Assembly: GCA_019391515.1 (NCBI GenBank)
Contig: JAHXQP010000025.1
Span: forward strand, 1-64,000
Reading direction: 5' to 3'
Length of the DNA stretch: 64,000 bases
Source of the DNA: Clostridiaceae bacterium
Lineage (GTDB): Bacteria; Bacillota; Clostridia; Tissierellales; Sporanaerobacteraceae
Shown here: in pieces, positions 1 to 11,722 of the stretch
Layout: each line of letters starts with the position of its first letter
Position numbering within the stretch: position 1 is the stretch's first letter
Program-made: the position numbers and the translations under genes
The notes under the pieces: generated by a model
What the model was told of the DNA's origin: nothing
What the model saw: the letters and a program-made list of their open reading frames with translations, nothing else
The model's database searches: none

Positions 1-76
1 TACATTCTGCATAAATAAAACTTATTGAGACAAAATATAGTAAAAATGAAGTTAAAATAAATTTTTTTAATTTCAC
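1..76 (-). CDS. N-terminus of a secreted protein (partial, runs off the left edge)
   Basis: A GTG codon at 74-76 is preceded on the minus strand by AGAAGGTG at a good distance, and the frame is open to the window edge. The 25 visible residues (MKLKKFILTSFLLYFVSISF, then IYAEC) are a textbook signal peptide: a basic N-region, a hydrophobic core and an IYA-like cleavage site. The mature protein is outside the window, so function is unknown. A Cys right after the Ala could suggest a lipoprotein, but the lipobox is poor. Confidence 0.6.
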   Translation of the reverse strand, partial: MKLKKFILTSFLLYFVSISFIYAEC

Positions 77-212
77 TAAAACACCTTCTTTCTGATAAAC
101 TGATGATGATTTTAATTGGTGCTTGTTTGATTAATAATAGATTGTGCAGTATGGAATTTTTAATCCGTAGAAAACAGACACAATAAAACCATAGTTTTCA
201 AGCTATAAAAAA

Positions 213-246
213 TTAGCACTTAAAATACATGAATTTTAAGTGCTTT
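213..246 (-). terminator. Rho-independent terminator of the 108-aa gene
   Basis: Inverted repeat AGCACTTAAAAT / ATTTTAAGTGCT (215-226 and 233-244) with a 6-nt loop. Read on the minus strand it follows the stop codon of the small gene and is followed by a T-rich run. Confidence 0.7.
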
Positions 247-571
247 AGAGTTTTTTATATATTTTTTTTACCTTTTTCCTTTTTTTCACTTTAGATTTAG
301 ATCTTGTTAATGCAGTATCGGGAACTGCTGCAGGAAATTCTTCAGATGAAGAATTATTTGATGATGAGTTTTCTGTGCAACTTTTAACAGAGCTTATTAA
401 TGCTAGTTCATCTGATAAAACTGCAAAAAAAGTTGCTAGAATATTTAAATCATTAACATTAACTTCTTCGGATATAGCTACAGCCAATGATGATGCAAGT
501 ACTATATAATCTACATAGCCAAATCGACATAATTTAGATTTATCATTATTAGATCTTGTTAACCTTGACAT
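245..571 (-). CDS. small conserved clostridial protein, basic C-tail
   Basis: This is a 108-residue protein if started at the ATG at 571, which has GGAGG six bases upstream. The open frame extends to 703 but has no ribosome site there, so the shorter form is preferred. Residues 15-65 (CRFGYVDYIVLASSLAVAIS and following) form a Leu/Ala-rich helical segment ending at a Cys. This resembles small clostridial proteins carrying a short DUF6774-like motif; that family name is from memory and unconfirmed. A Ser/Asn-rich linker follows, then a strongly basic tail (KSKVKKRKKVKKIYKKL), which could bind nucleic acid or anionic polymer. It has its own terminator and no operon partner. Function unknown. 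Confidence 0.6.
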   Translation of the reverse strand: MSRLTRSNNDKSKLCRFGYVDYIVLASSLAVAISEEVNVNDLNILATFFAVLSDELALISSVKSCTENSSSNNSSSEEFPAAVPDTALTRSKSKVKKRKKVKKIYKKL

Positions 572-1056
572 ACTAACCTCCAAGATACCTATATTTAATA
601 TATATGAAATATTTTTCTTTATATGAAGAATAGTTATGTTTTTAAGAAATATTATATTTCTATTATTACACCAGTTAGGTCTAACTTGCTCTTTTTTACC
701 CATTGATTTAATTTCATTATACTAAGATTTTATTTTTTTGTCTAGGCATAAAAATATTTTATTGTGAAAACAATTATTTTTTTATTTTTTCTAAAATGAA
801 TTGATTTTCATAATTATAAACTGTATAATGTTTTTGAAAGATTCTTTATTGTTTTTTTAATATTAGAAAAACCTTTTCCTATATTTCTATGTTTTTTTAT
901 CTATGTTTGTTTGATATTTAACTAACATCTGTTTTCTTTTAGTATTCTATATTTAAGGGGGATTGGTAGATATATAATACATATTTTTTATCTAATACTC
1001 TATTTATGCAATATAAATATTATTAAAAAGTATCTTCTGGAGGTGTCTTTTAGGAA
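572..1056. other. AT-rich intergenic region between divergent genes
   Basis: About 485 bases with no supportable gene. It must carry the divergent promoters of the 108-aa gene (leftward) and the gate-domain membrane protein (rightward). It is so A+T-rich that I cannot pick -35/-10 pairs with confidence. GGAGGTG near 1040 is the ribosome site for the rightward gene, with a rather long spacer of 11 bases to the ATG. Confidence 0.5.
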
Positions 1057-2220
1057 ATGGAAAACGTAAAAAATAAAAAAAATCTAAAAAAAGCTATCTC
1101 AACTGAAACTTTTGTTTTTATAGGCATTAGCCTCGCTATTCTCATTTATTTAGCAAATAAAATGGGAGTAGGCATTATGTTCAGTATTATGATGAAAACA
1201 GCTCATGATTTGGTTCTTAACACAACCCTATATATAATGGCAGTTGCAGTTTTAGCCGGGGGTGCAGCTGGACTAATGTCAGAGTTTGGAGTTATAGCTC
1301 TTATTAATAAAATTATATCTCCAATTATGAGACCTTTATTTGGTCTACCTGGCGCTGCATCACTTGGTGCTGTAACAACTTATCTTTCTGATAACCCTGC
1401 TATTTTATCACTTATTAAAGATAAGGAATTTATAAAGTACTTTACAAAATCTGAAAGTGTAGCTCTTATAAATCTTGCTAATACTTTTGGAATGGGATTA
1501 ATAGTTACTAGTTATTGTCTTGGATTAGGTAATGAATATATTCCAGCTATAATTATAGGAAATATAGCTGCCATATTAGGAGGTATTTTTAGTATAAGAG
1601 GGATTCTTCGTATTGCAAAAAAAGAATATGAAGAAGACGATACAAATGTTAAATCAGCAAATTTAGAGTCATTTGAATACAGGAAAGTTCGTGAAGGCAG
1701 TGTTGGTCAACGTGTTTTAGATTCAATGCTTGAAGGTGGAAAAAATGGAGTTGAACTTGGCTTAAGTATTATTCCAGGAGTTGTTATTGTTTGCACCATA
1801 GTTATGATTTTAACTTTTGGTCCAAGTGATGTTGTAAATGGTGTTCCTGTATATGAAGGTGTTGCTGGAGAAGGTATAGGACTTCTTCCTAAATTAGGAG
1901 AAAAAATTTCCTTTATTCTTGATCCAATGTTTGGTTTCAAAAGCACTGAAGCATTGGCTCTTCCAATTACATCTTTAGGAGCAGTAGGGGCAGCTATGGG
2001 CATGGCAAAAGGTTTATTAGAAAAAGGTCTTATGAATGCTCATGATATTGCTGTGTTTTCTGCAATGGGAATATGCTGGGCTGGATTTTTAAGTGTACAA
2101 GTTGGACAAATGGATGCTATTGACGCTCGTAAACTCATCGGTAAATCTATGCTTGTACATTTTATAGGTGGTTTAATTGCGGGAGTTTTAGCAAATTACA
2201 TGTATGTAATATTCTGCTAA
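1057..2220 (+). CDS. nucleoside-recognition (Gate) domain membrane protein, CD0519/CD1768-like
   Basis: A 387-residue integral membrane protein. It has about 8-10 hydrophobic segments, a short polar N-terminus (KNKKNLKKAIS) and a polar central loop near residues 185-215. The first half contains LAGGAAGLMSEFGVIALINK and FGLPGAASLGAVTTYLSDNP, and the second half GFKSTEALALPITSLGAVGA. Paired segments of this kind are typical of Gate-domain transport proteins. Clostridial homologues I recall are annotated CD0519/CD1768 family membrane protein. Substrate unknown. It precedes a UcpA-like dehydrogenase on the same strand, but a strong terminator separates them, so co-function is inference only. Confidence 0.75.
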   Translation: MENVKNKKNLKKAISTETFVFIGISLAILIYLANKMGVGIMFSIMMKTAHDLVLNTTLYIMAVAVLAGGAAGLMSEFGVIALINKIISPIMRPLFGLPGAASLGAVTTYLSDNPAILSLIKDKEFIKYFTKSESVALINLANTFGMGLIVTSYCLGLGNEYIPAIIIGNIAAILGGIFSIRGILRIAKKEYEEDDTNVKSANLESFEYRKVREGSVGQRVLDSMLEGGKNGVELGLSIIPGVVIVCTIVMILTFGPSDVVNGVPVYEGVAGEGIGLLPKLGEKISFILDPMFGFKSTEALALPITSLGAVGAAMGMAKGLLEKGLMNAHDIAVFSAMGICWAGFLSVQVGQMDAIDARKLIGKSMLVHFIGGLIAGVLANYMYVIFC

Positions 2221-2227
2221 TCTTTAT

Positions 2228-2265
2228 ATAAAATAGGATGGCAAACGCTATCCTATTTTATTGTC
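2228..2265 (+). terminator. Rho-independent terminator
   Basis: Stem AAATAGGAT / ATCCTATTT (2231-2239, 2250-2258), extended by A-T pairs and followed by TTATTG. It lies 10 bases after the membrane-protein stop codon. Confidence 0.75.
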
Positions 2266-2376
2266 TTCTATTACAAAATAGTCTTTTAGTCATATATTAA
2301 ATTCTTTTTATATAATATAAAAAGAATTGGGTATAAGTATAAATGATAAATTTCTATATCTTTTGGAGGTGTTTTG

Positions 2377-3153
2377 ATGACGAAAAGAATGGAAGACAAA
2401 GTAGTTATTGTAACGGGAGGTGCTAAAGGTATAGGTAGAGGTATCTCCAATGTATTTGCTAAAGAAGGTGGAAAGGTTTTAGTAGTAGTTCGCAGTGAAG
2501 ATACTGCTAAAAAAGTTGTAGAAGAAATTGAATCAAAAGGTGGAGAAGCTTCTTACTTTATTGGTGATGTTAGTAATGAAGAAGATATGAACAAAATGGC
2601 ACAAACCTGTATAGACCGCTATGGGAAAATAGATGTACTCTGTCACAATGCTGGAATTTTCCCAGAAAAAAGACTTGAAGATATGACTGTAGAGGACTGG
2701 GATCTTGTAAATAATATAAACCTAAAAGGGACATTTTTAACTGTTAAAGCGTGTTTACCATATATGAAAGAAGAAAATTATGGAAAGATGGTTATCACTT
2801 CATCTATAACTGGAAACAAAGTAGGTAATCCAGGACTTACTCACTATGCTGCTTCCAAAGGTGGAGTAAATGGTTTCATAAAATCTGCTGCTATTGAATT
2901 AGCTAAATATAATATAACTGTCAATGGTGTAGAACCAGGAAATATTATGACAGAAGGTATGGAAGCTCAATTAGGTGCTGAATATATTAAAGCTCAAGAA
3001 GCCTCTATACCAATGGGAAAACTTGGTGAGCCAGAAGATATTGCATATGCAGCACTATTCTTAGCTTCTGACGAAGCAAAATATATAACTGGCCAAACAA
3101 TAACTGTAGATGGTGGACAAATATTACCGGAATCAAAATTCGATATTAATTAA
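2377..3153 (+). CDS. short-chain dehydrogenase/reductase, UcpA-like
   Basis: A 258-residue classical SDR. It shows the Rossmann TGGAKGIGRG motif near the N-terminus, an NAG motif (CHNAGIF), the active-site Ser (ITSSITG), the YAASK catalytic Tyr/Lys, and a C-terminal GGQILPE end close to that of E. coli UcpA. It reduces or oxidises an unknown carbonyl or alcohol with NAD(P). The ATG at 2377 is chosen over the TTG three bases earlier because GGAGGTG is spaced correctly for it. It has an independent terminator at each end, so it is probably monocistronic. Confidence 0.85.
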   Translation: MTKRMEDKVVIVTGGAKGIGRGISNVFAKEGGKVLVVVRSEDTAKKVVEEIESKGGEASYFIGDVSNEEDMNKMAQTCIDRYGKIDVLCHNAGIFPEKRLEDMTVEDWDLVNNINLKGTFLTVKACLPYMKEENYGKMVITSSITGNKVGNPGLTHYAASKGGVNGFIKSAAIELAKYNITVNGVEPGNIMTEGMEAQLGAEYIKAQEASIPMGKLGEPEDIAYAALFLASDEAKYITGQTITVDGGQILPESKFDIN

Positions 3154-3196
3154 AAATTGCCTGAGAATAGTACATACTATTCTTAGGCAATTTTTT
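3152..3196. terminator. bidirectional terminator
   Basis: Long stem AAAATTGCCTGAGAATAGTA / TATTCTTAGGCAATTTT with T-runs both ways. It serves the SDR gene (+) and the secreted stalk-domain gene (-), whose stop codon lies inside it. Confidence 0.8.
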
Positions 3197-3743
3197 ATTT
3201 AACTAATATTATTGCCCGTACATTTTTATTCTTATCTAAAATCAACCCAATATCTTCACCTGCTCTTAAATCTGCAAAATCTATATTCATTTTCTTGTCA
3301 TTTCTTTCAAGTACTATAGCTGCATCTTCTCTTATTTTTAGTTTAGATGGTATTTTTTTAGTAGTTTCATCTAAGTACTGTTCTATTCCTATTTCTCTAT
3401 TCTCATAATCAATGCTCATTATAAGTCCATATGCAAATACTTCTCCCTTATTACTTTCATATTCAATAAAATCACTATAAGGTTTTATAATAATTTCAGT
3501 CTTTTCTTCATTCCAAAATCCTTGTCCTCCCATAACATTTATTACTTTTGAAATAGGAGCATATATCTTATTATTATAATAAAATGCTTCTTCTTTTAAA
3601 TCTATACTTCCTTTATCACCTTTTAAACTAATATTTTTAAATACCATATCAGCTTTTTTAAAATCTCCTTGAGAAAAAACTATAGTATATAATGAAAATA
3701 TTAAACAAAATAATATTATTAAAATAAAAATCTTCTTTCCCAT
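3195..3743 (-). CDS. secreted protein with copper-amine-oxidase-N (stalk) like domain
   Basis: 182 residues. The N-terminal 25 (MGKKIFILIILFCLIFSLYT...) are a signal peptide or anchor. Next comes a segment of the type YYNNKIYAPISKVINVMGG and EKTEIIIKP, matching the 'stalk' repeat (Cu_amine_oxidN1 fold) common in exported Firmicute proteins, where it binds the cell surface or assists folding. The C-terminal half is a small beta-rich domain with no recognised catalytic motif. It is probably an exported envelope protein. It sits downstream of uvrA with a 50-base gap and probably belongs to a separate unit. Confidence 0.65.
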   Translation of the reverse strand: MGKKIFILIILFCLIFSLYTIVFSQGDFKKADMVFKNISLKGDKGSIDLKEEAFYYNNKIYAPISKVINVMGGQGFWNEEKTEIIIKPYSDFIEYESNKGEVFAYGLIMSIDYENREIGIEQYLDETTKKIPSKLKIREDAAIVLERNDKKMNIDFADLRAGEDIGLILDKNKNVRAIILVK

Positions 3744-3793
3744 CTAAATCCCTCCTTTAAAAGGATTATAGACAAGAAAGAAGATTTTAAAAC

Positions 3794-6619
<2,826 letters not shown>

Positions 6620-6634
6620 TAAATCACCTCTTAA

Positions 6635-8599
6635 CTAGAGCATCTTTTTTAATTCATTTGCTTTATCCCTTAACTCAGCAGCTTTTTCAAAATTTAATGA
6701 TTCTGCTTCTTTAAGCATTTCACTTTCTAGACCTTCAATAATTTTCATTATTTCATCTTTTGACATTTTATTGGCTACATATTCTTCTTCATCTTCAATA
6801 ACTTTTGTAGCCTCAATTACGTCTCTTATACCTTTTACAATAGTCTTTGGAATTATATCGTGTTCCTCATTATATTCACTTTGAATTTTTCTTCTTCTAT
6901 TGGTTTCATCTATGGCCTTTTTCATAGACTTTGTAATAGTATCTGCATACATTATTACTTTTCCTGAAGCATTTCTTGCTGCTCTACCAATAGTTTGCAC
7001 CATTGATGTTTCTGATCTTAAAAATCCTTCTTTATCTGCATCCAATATGGTTACCAATGATACTTCAGGTAAGTCTAATCCTTCTCTTAAAAGATTTATT
7101 CCTACTAGTACATCATACTTTCCAAGTCTTAAATCTCTAATAATCTCCATCCTCTCTATTGTATCAATATCGGAATGAAGATAAGTCACCTTTATACCTA
7201 TTTCTTTAAAATAATCTGTTAAATCCTCTGCCATTTTCTTAGTCAATGTAGTTATCAATACTCTCTCTTTTTTCTTTTCTCTAATCCTTATTTCTTTTAC
7301 TAAATCATCTATTTGGTTCTCAGTAGGTCTTACCTCTATCTCTGGATCTAAAAGCCCTGTAGGACGTATAATCTGTTCTACAACTTTTTCTGAATGTTCT
7401 AATTCATAAGGTCCAGGAGTTGCACTTAAAAATAGTATCTGGTTTATATGGTCCTCAAATTCATTAAATTTAAGAGGACGATTGTCCAATGCAGATGGAA
7501 GTCTAAAACCATGTTCTACAAGGGTAGTCTTTCTAGACCTATCCCCATTATACATACCCCTTATTTGGGGAATAGTCACATGGGATTCATCTACAATAAT
7601 GAGAAAATCTTCTGGAAAATAATCTATAAGGGTATAGGGCTTGCTTCCTTTTTCTCTTCCACTTAAATGTCTGGAGTAATTTTCTATGCCCTGACAATAC
7701 CCCATTTCTCTAAGCATCTCAATATCATATCTAGTTCTTTGTTCTAATCTTTGAGCTTCTAAAAGTTTATCTTGGCTCCTAAGTTCTTTTAATCTATCTT
7801 CTAGCTCTTTCTCTATTCTAACTATTGCTCCTTCAATTTTTTCATAGGATGTAGCAAAGTGAGATGCTGGAAATATAGATACATGATTTCTAAGACCTAT
7901 AATCTCACCTGTAAGATGATTTATCTCTACAATCCTATCAATTTCATCACCGAAGAACTCTACTCTTATAGTGTTTTCACTAGATGATGCTGGAAAAATT
8001 TCTAAAGTATCCCCTCTTACTCTAAATGTTCCTCTAATAAAGTTTATATCATTTCGTACATATTGAATATCTACTAACTTCTTTATAATTTCATCCCTAT
8101 CCTTTATAATACCTGGTCTTAGAGAAATTACTAAATTTTCATAATCTATAGGATCTCCTAAGCCATAAATACAAGATACACTGGCTACTATTATTACATC
8201 TCTTCTTTCAAATAAACTAGCTGTAGCTGAATGTCTTAATTTATCTATTTCATCATTAATTGATGCATCTTTTTCTATATAAGTATCTGTTTGCGGAACA
8301 TAAGCTTCTGGTTGGTAATAATCATAGTAACTTACAAAATATTCTACTGCACTATTTGGAAAAAACTCCTTAAACTCACTGGCTAATTGATACGCTAAAG
8401 TTTTGTTATGTGCTATAACCAAAGTTGGCTTTTGAACTTTTTCTATAATATTCGCCATAGTAAAAGTCTTTCCTGATCCTGTAACTCCAAGTAGTGTTTG
8501 ATACTTTAATCCATTTATTATCCCATTTGAAAGCTTCTCTATAGCCTCTGGTTGATCACCAGTAGGCTTAAAATCTGATACTATTTTGAACTTACTCAA
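6635..8599 (-). CDS. uvrB: excinuclease ABC subunit B (UvrB)
   Basis: About 654 residues. UvrB verifies the lesion and recruits UvrC. It has Walker [14 protein letters not shown], the Tyr-rich beta-hairpin ([20 protein letters not shown]), the helicase motif IIVDESHVT, motif [11 protein letters not shown], and a C-terminal UVR coiled coil. A GTG at 8608 is in frame but overlaps the Shine-Dalgarno GAGGTG. The TTG at 8599 is six bases downstream and gives the family-typical start [12 protein letters not shown], so it is preferred. It is the first gene of a uvrB-uvrA operon with a LexA box about 20 bases upstream. Confidence 0.97.
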   Translation of the reverse strand: MSKFKIVSDFKPTGDQPEAIEKLSNGIINGLKYQTLLGVTGSGKTFTMANIIEKVQKPTLVIAHNKTLAYQLASEFKEFFPNSAVEYFVSYYDYYQPEAYVPQTDTYIEKDASINDEIDKLRHSATASLFERRDVIIVASVSCIYGLGDPIDYENLVISLRPGIIKDRDEIIKKLVDIQYVRNDINFIRGTFRVRGDTLEIFPASSSENTIRVEFFGDEIDRIVEINHLTGEIIGLRNHVSIFPASHFATSYEKIEGAIVRIEKELEDRLKELRSQDKLLEAQRLEQRTRYDIEMLREMGYCQGIENYSRHLSGREKGSKPYTLIDYFPEDFLIIVDESHVTIPQIRGMYNGDRSRKTTLVEHGFRLPSALDNRPLKFNEFEDHINQILFLSATPGPYELEHSEKVVEQIIRPTGLLDPEIEVRPTENQIDDLVKEIRIREKKKERVLITTLTKKMAEDLTDYFKEIGIKVTYLHSDIDTIERMEIIRDLRLGKYDVLVGINLLREGLDLPEVSLVTILDADKEGFLRSETSMVQTIGRAARNASGKVIMYADTITKSMKKAIDETNRRRKIQSEYNEEHDIIPKTIVKGIRDVIEATKVIEDEEEYVANKMSKDEIMKIIEGLESEMLKEAESLNFEKAAELRDKANELKKML

Positions 8600-8615
8600 T
8601 TTATTCACCTCATTT

Positions 8616-8629
8616 TGAACGCTTGTTCG
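8616..8629 (-). promoter_or_regulatory. LexA (SOS) box of uvrBA with upstream promoter
   Basis: GAACGCTTGTTC at 8617-8628 is a GAAC-N4-GTTC element; on the minus strand it reads CGAACAAGCGTTCA. It lies between a plausible promoter (TTGATT, 16 bases, TATAAT, upstream on the minus strand) and the uvrB start. This is the Gram-positive LexA box form, so SOS control of uvrBA is inferred. Confidence 0.8.
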
Positions 8630-8748
8630 TTCTTACTCTTTAATTATAATATATATATTAAAATAATCAATGGTTTTCAATTATAAAAAAAGAAGATTGA
8701 ACTTATTTGTTGAATAGTATAAACTAATATAGAAGGAGGAGGCTAAAC

Positions 8749-10335
8749 ATGAAAAAAATAATTTCTCTTGTTTTTCTTGCTTTTTTAGCGGTAGCTTTAA
8801 CTAGTTGTAATACTATTCAAAACTCTGATACTGAGCCTGCTGACAACGGTTTAAAAGAAAAACCTATTGAATATGAAATAGAAAAAATCGTCCTTTCTAA
8901 AGGATATCAATCTTTAGAACCAAATATAGAAGTTCTTGAAAAAAATAAAGATATTAAAATATTAGTTTCATTAGGTCTAGTTGAATCCTCAGGTATAAAA
9001 ATAGATAGAATAACTGAGAACAATGGAGAAATAAATATATATACTAATAGGTTACTAGAAGATAATAAAACACAACTTGCAATCCCCCAAGCTATTATTA
9101 ACCTAAAGATTACTGATAAAGATAATTTAGATGACATTAAATTCAATATTATAAATCAAAATTACGATCCAATAGAATTAAAGTTTGGAAAATCTCAAAT
9201 ACTCAATAAGATATATTCCCAGTTTAAGATATCTCCAAACACTATACCTATAGTAGATCTTGTGAGAACTAAAGAAAATTTTATTTGGAATATAGATTTT
9301 AATAATATTTCTGAAACAGATGATTGGAAATCTCCATTAATAAATTTAAACGTAAAAGCTGATGCCAATACAGGAGAAGTTGTCATATCAAATAAAGAAG
9401 TAATCTCTGAATATATTGATAATGGTTTGATTTTAGATTATATACCTGGAAAGTATCTATTATATAAACAAGAGGAAACAGATGGAGAAAAAAATGCTAA
9501 TATATTATGGTTATATAATTTACAAAACAAGGAAAAAGAAAAATTATATGAAACTAATCACATTATATATTCTGCTATTTTCTCTAATGATAATAGAAAC
9601 ATAGCTTTCATAGAAAATGATGAAAATATATCAAGTATTTTCTTAATAAATACAGATGAAAAAACTATAAATAAAATTACTGCTGTAGACTATGACAATA
9701 CCTGGAACATGAAATGGAAAGATGAGGATAACCTCTACTTTATTAACAATGATTCAGAAAATAAATCTACTCTACTTAAATATAATATATATGATAAAAA
9801 ATCTGAAGAAGTCTTTTCTGTTGGAAAAGTTATATCAGACTTCGACTTTAAAAATGATTTAATTGTATTTACTGAATACGATGAAAAAGAGTTGAATCAA
9901 AATATTTATATTACAAAAGATGGCTCAAATCTTGTAACAATTGATGAAGGATATAGAATAAGCTTTTTAGATGATAGTAAAATTATATACTTAAAAAATC
10001 TGCAAAGTGAAAATACAAATATTTTATCTTTATATAATTTAGAAGACAATTCTAAGATAACCGAAACAGAAGTAGATGTTAAAGACTATATAAAATTAGA
10101 TCCAAACAATCTATTAGTTATTGCAAAAAATTCTTCTAATAAAGATTATACAATTGTAAAATATAATACAGAAAATAAGTTTTCAAACCCTATTGGTGAA
10201 ATAACTGGAGAAACTTTCTTTTATGACGAGATTTTAAATAGATGCTACATAAGTTTATCACCACCTATGGAAAATGAAAAAAGACATATTATATGTTCTA
10301 TTGACTTAAATAAATTAAATATAAATAAAAAATAA
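8749..10335 (+). CDS. lipoprotein with TolB-like beta-propeller
   Basis: 528 residues. The N-terminus MKKIISLVFLAFLAVALTSC is a lipoprotein signal with the LTSC lipobox. After a Glu/Asn-rich linker and an N-terminal domain comes a series of blades of the WD/TolB type (IIYSAIFSNDNRNIAFIEND, and NTWNMKWKDEDNLYFINND), which suggests a six- or seven-bladed propeller in the C-terminal 300 residues. It is probably an outer-face envelope protein that binds protein or peptide. No catalytic residues can be named. The start has a strong AAGGAGGAGG site. It is monocistronic, ending in its own terminator, and convergent with the S41 protease gene. Confidence 0.7.
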   Translation: MKKIISLVFLAFLAVALTSCNTIQNSDTEPADNGLKEKPIEYEIEKIVLSKGYQSLEPNIEVLEKNKDIKILVSLGLVESSGIKIDRITENNGEINIYTNRLLEDNKTQLAIPQAIINLKITDKDNLDDIKFNIINQNYDPIELKFGKSQILNKIYSQFKISPNTIPIVDLVRTKENFIWNIDFNNISETDDWKSPLINLNVKADANTGEVVISNKEVISEYIDNGLILDYIPGKYLLYKQEETDGEKNANILWLYNLQNKEKEKLYETNHIIYSAIFSNDNRNIAFIENDENISSIFLINTDEKTINKITAVDYDNTWNMKWKDEDNLYFINNDSENKSTLLKYNIYDKKSEEVFSVGKVISDFDFKNDLIVFTEYDEKELNQNIYITKDGSNLVTIDEGYRISFLDDSKIIYLKNLQSENTNILSLYNLEDNSKITETEVDVKDYIKLDPNNLLVIAKNSSNKDYTIVKYNTENKFSNPIGEITGETFFYDEILNRCYISLSPPMENEKRHIICSIDLNKLNINKK

Positions 10336-10361
10336 GGGATTTTAAAATCCCTTATTTTTTT
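10331..10361. terminator. bidirectional terminator
   Basis: AATAAGGGATTTTAAAATCCCTTATT followed by a T-run, between the convergent lipoprotein and S41 protease genes. Confidence 0.85.
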
Positions 10362-10370
10362 ATGCAAATT

Positions 10371-11597
10371 TTACTTTTCAATTTTACCTTCCATTATCTC
10401 CATAGCTTTTTTAAGTTGTATATCTTCATTTAAATTTTCTGGTCCAATTATATCAACATCTTCTGGTAGTTTAACTTCTACATTTGGCTTTATACCGATA
10501 CCATGAATATTGGTGCCCTTTGGAGTAAAGTATTCTGATACTGTCATCTTATATCCAGAACCATCAGGAAGTTTGATTATTCTTTGAACTATGCCCTTAC
10601 CAAAGGTCTTTGTTCCTACCAGAACTCCTCTGTCTGTATCTTTTATTGCTCCTGCCAATATTTCAGAAGCACTAGCACTTCCTTCGTTTACGAGAACTAC
10701 TAAAGGTAAATCTGTCTTTCCTTTATCCGAGTTTAAATATTCTCTTTCCCCATTCTTATCTTCTGTATATACTATAGTTCCTTCTCCTAAAAACTCATCT
10801 GCTATATCTGCACAAACATCTAATAATCCTCCTGGATTATTTCTTAAATCTAAAATAATTCCTTTTGCTTCATCTTTTTCTAATACTTCAAATTCCTTTT
10901 TAAAATCTTTATATGTTAAATCATCAAAAGAAGTGATTTTTATATATCCAATTTTATCTTCCAACATCTGTGCTTTAACACTCTTTAATCTAATCTCTTC
11001 CCTTTTTATTTTTAATTCTAGGTTCTCTGCTTTTTTATCTTTATCTTTTCTCAAAATGGTTAAGTTTACGTCAGTTCCTGGTTTTCCTTTCATTAATTTT
11101 ACTGCTGCATCCATTTTATCTGCTGTGAATTCTTTTCCATCTACCTTTATTATCTTATCCCCTGTCTTTAGACCTGCCTTCTCTCCTGGAGTATCTTCTA
11201 TAGGTGATACTACAGTGATTAAATTATCTTCTCCTGGACTTACTATTACTCCTATTCCTCCATATACACCTTTTGTATGCTCCATAAAATCGTTAAACTC
11301 TGCTTTAGTCATGTATGTAGAATAAGGGTCTTCTAAAGACTCTAACATACCTTTTAGCTGTCCATCCATCAATTTTTCATCTTTTACATCCTTTAAGAAA
11401 TTTTTCTTTATGGATTCTTCAATAGTCATTGCTTTGGAATATTTTTTATATACTGCTGACAATTCTTCATACTCATTTTTAGGAATTATGACTTTTTTAT
11501 TGAGAGGGATAGGTAGTAAATTGCTAATAGTAAATGTGGCTATATTAGTTACAAGAACGAGTATTATTGTAAAAGTTGTAGCCTTCTTTTTTGACAT
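10371..11597 (-). CDS. S41 family carboxyl-terminal processing peptidase
   Basis: About 408 residues. An N-terminal signal anchor (residues 8-30) is followed by a PDZ domain (GGIGVIVSP ... AGLKTGDKIIKVDGK) and the S41 catalytic core. The core has the nucleophile in NEGSASASEILAGA and the catalytic Lys in GTKTFGKG, the Ser/Lys dyad of CtpA/CtpB. The ATG at 11597 is preferred over 11606 because GAGGTG is placed six bases before it. It lies downstream of the two M23 hydrolases, where processing of envelope or sporulation proteins would be consistent, though the substrate is unknown. Confidence 0.92.
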   Translation of the reverse strand: MSKKKATTFTIILVLVTNIATFTISNLLPIPLNKKVIIPKNEYEELSAVYKKYSKAMTIEESIKKNFLKDVKDEKLMDGQLKGMLESLEDPYSTYMTKAEFNDFMEHTKGVYGGIGVIVSPGEDNLITVVSPIEDTPGEKAGLKTGDKIIKVDGKEFTADKMDAAVKLMKGKPGTDVNLTILRKDKDKKAENLELKIKREEIRLKSVKAQMLEDKIGYIKITSFDDLTYKDFKKEFEVLEKDEAKGIILDLRNNPGGLLDVCADIADEFLGEGTIVYTEDKNGEREYLNSDKGKTDLPLVVLVNEGSASASEILAGAIKDTDRGVLVGTKTFGKGIVQRIIKLPDGSGYKMTVSEYFTPKGTNIHGIGIKPNVEVKLPEDVDIIGPENLNEDIQLKKAMEIMEGKIEK

Positions 11598-11689
11598 TCC
11601 ATTCACCTCAATCTAATAAGCATTATGTACTTTATTTTATTAAATCTACTTAAATATTATACCATTAGACTTATTACTTTTCAAAGAAA

Positions 11690-11722
11690 GATAAAAAAAG
11701 GAGGAAAATTCCTCCTTTTTTT
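11690..11722 (-). terminator. terminator of M23 copy 2
   Basis: AAAAAAGGAGGAAAATTCCTCCTTTTTT hairpin just after the stop codon. The same hairpin and its AT-rich flank recur after copy 1 (13176-13201), so they were part of the duplicated unit. Confidence 0.8.
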
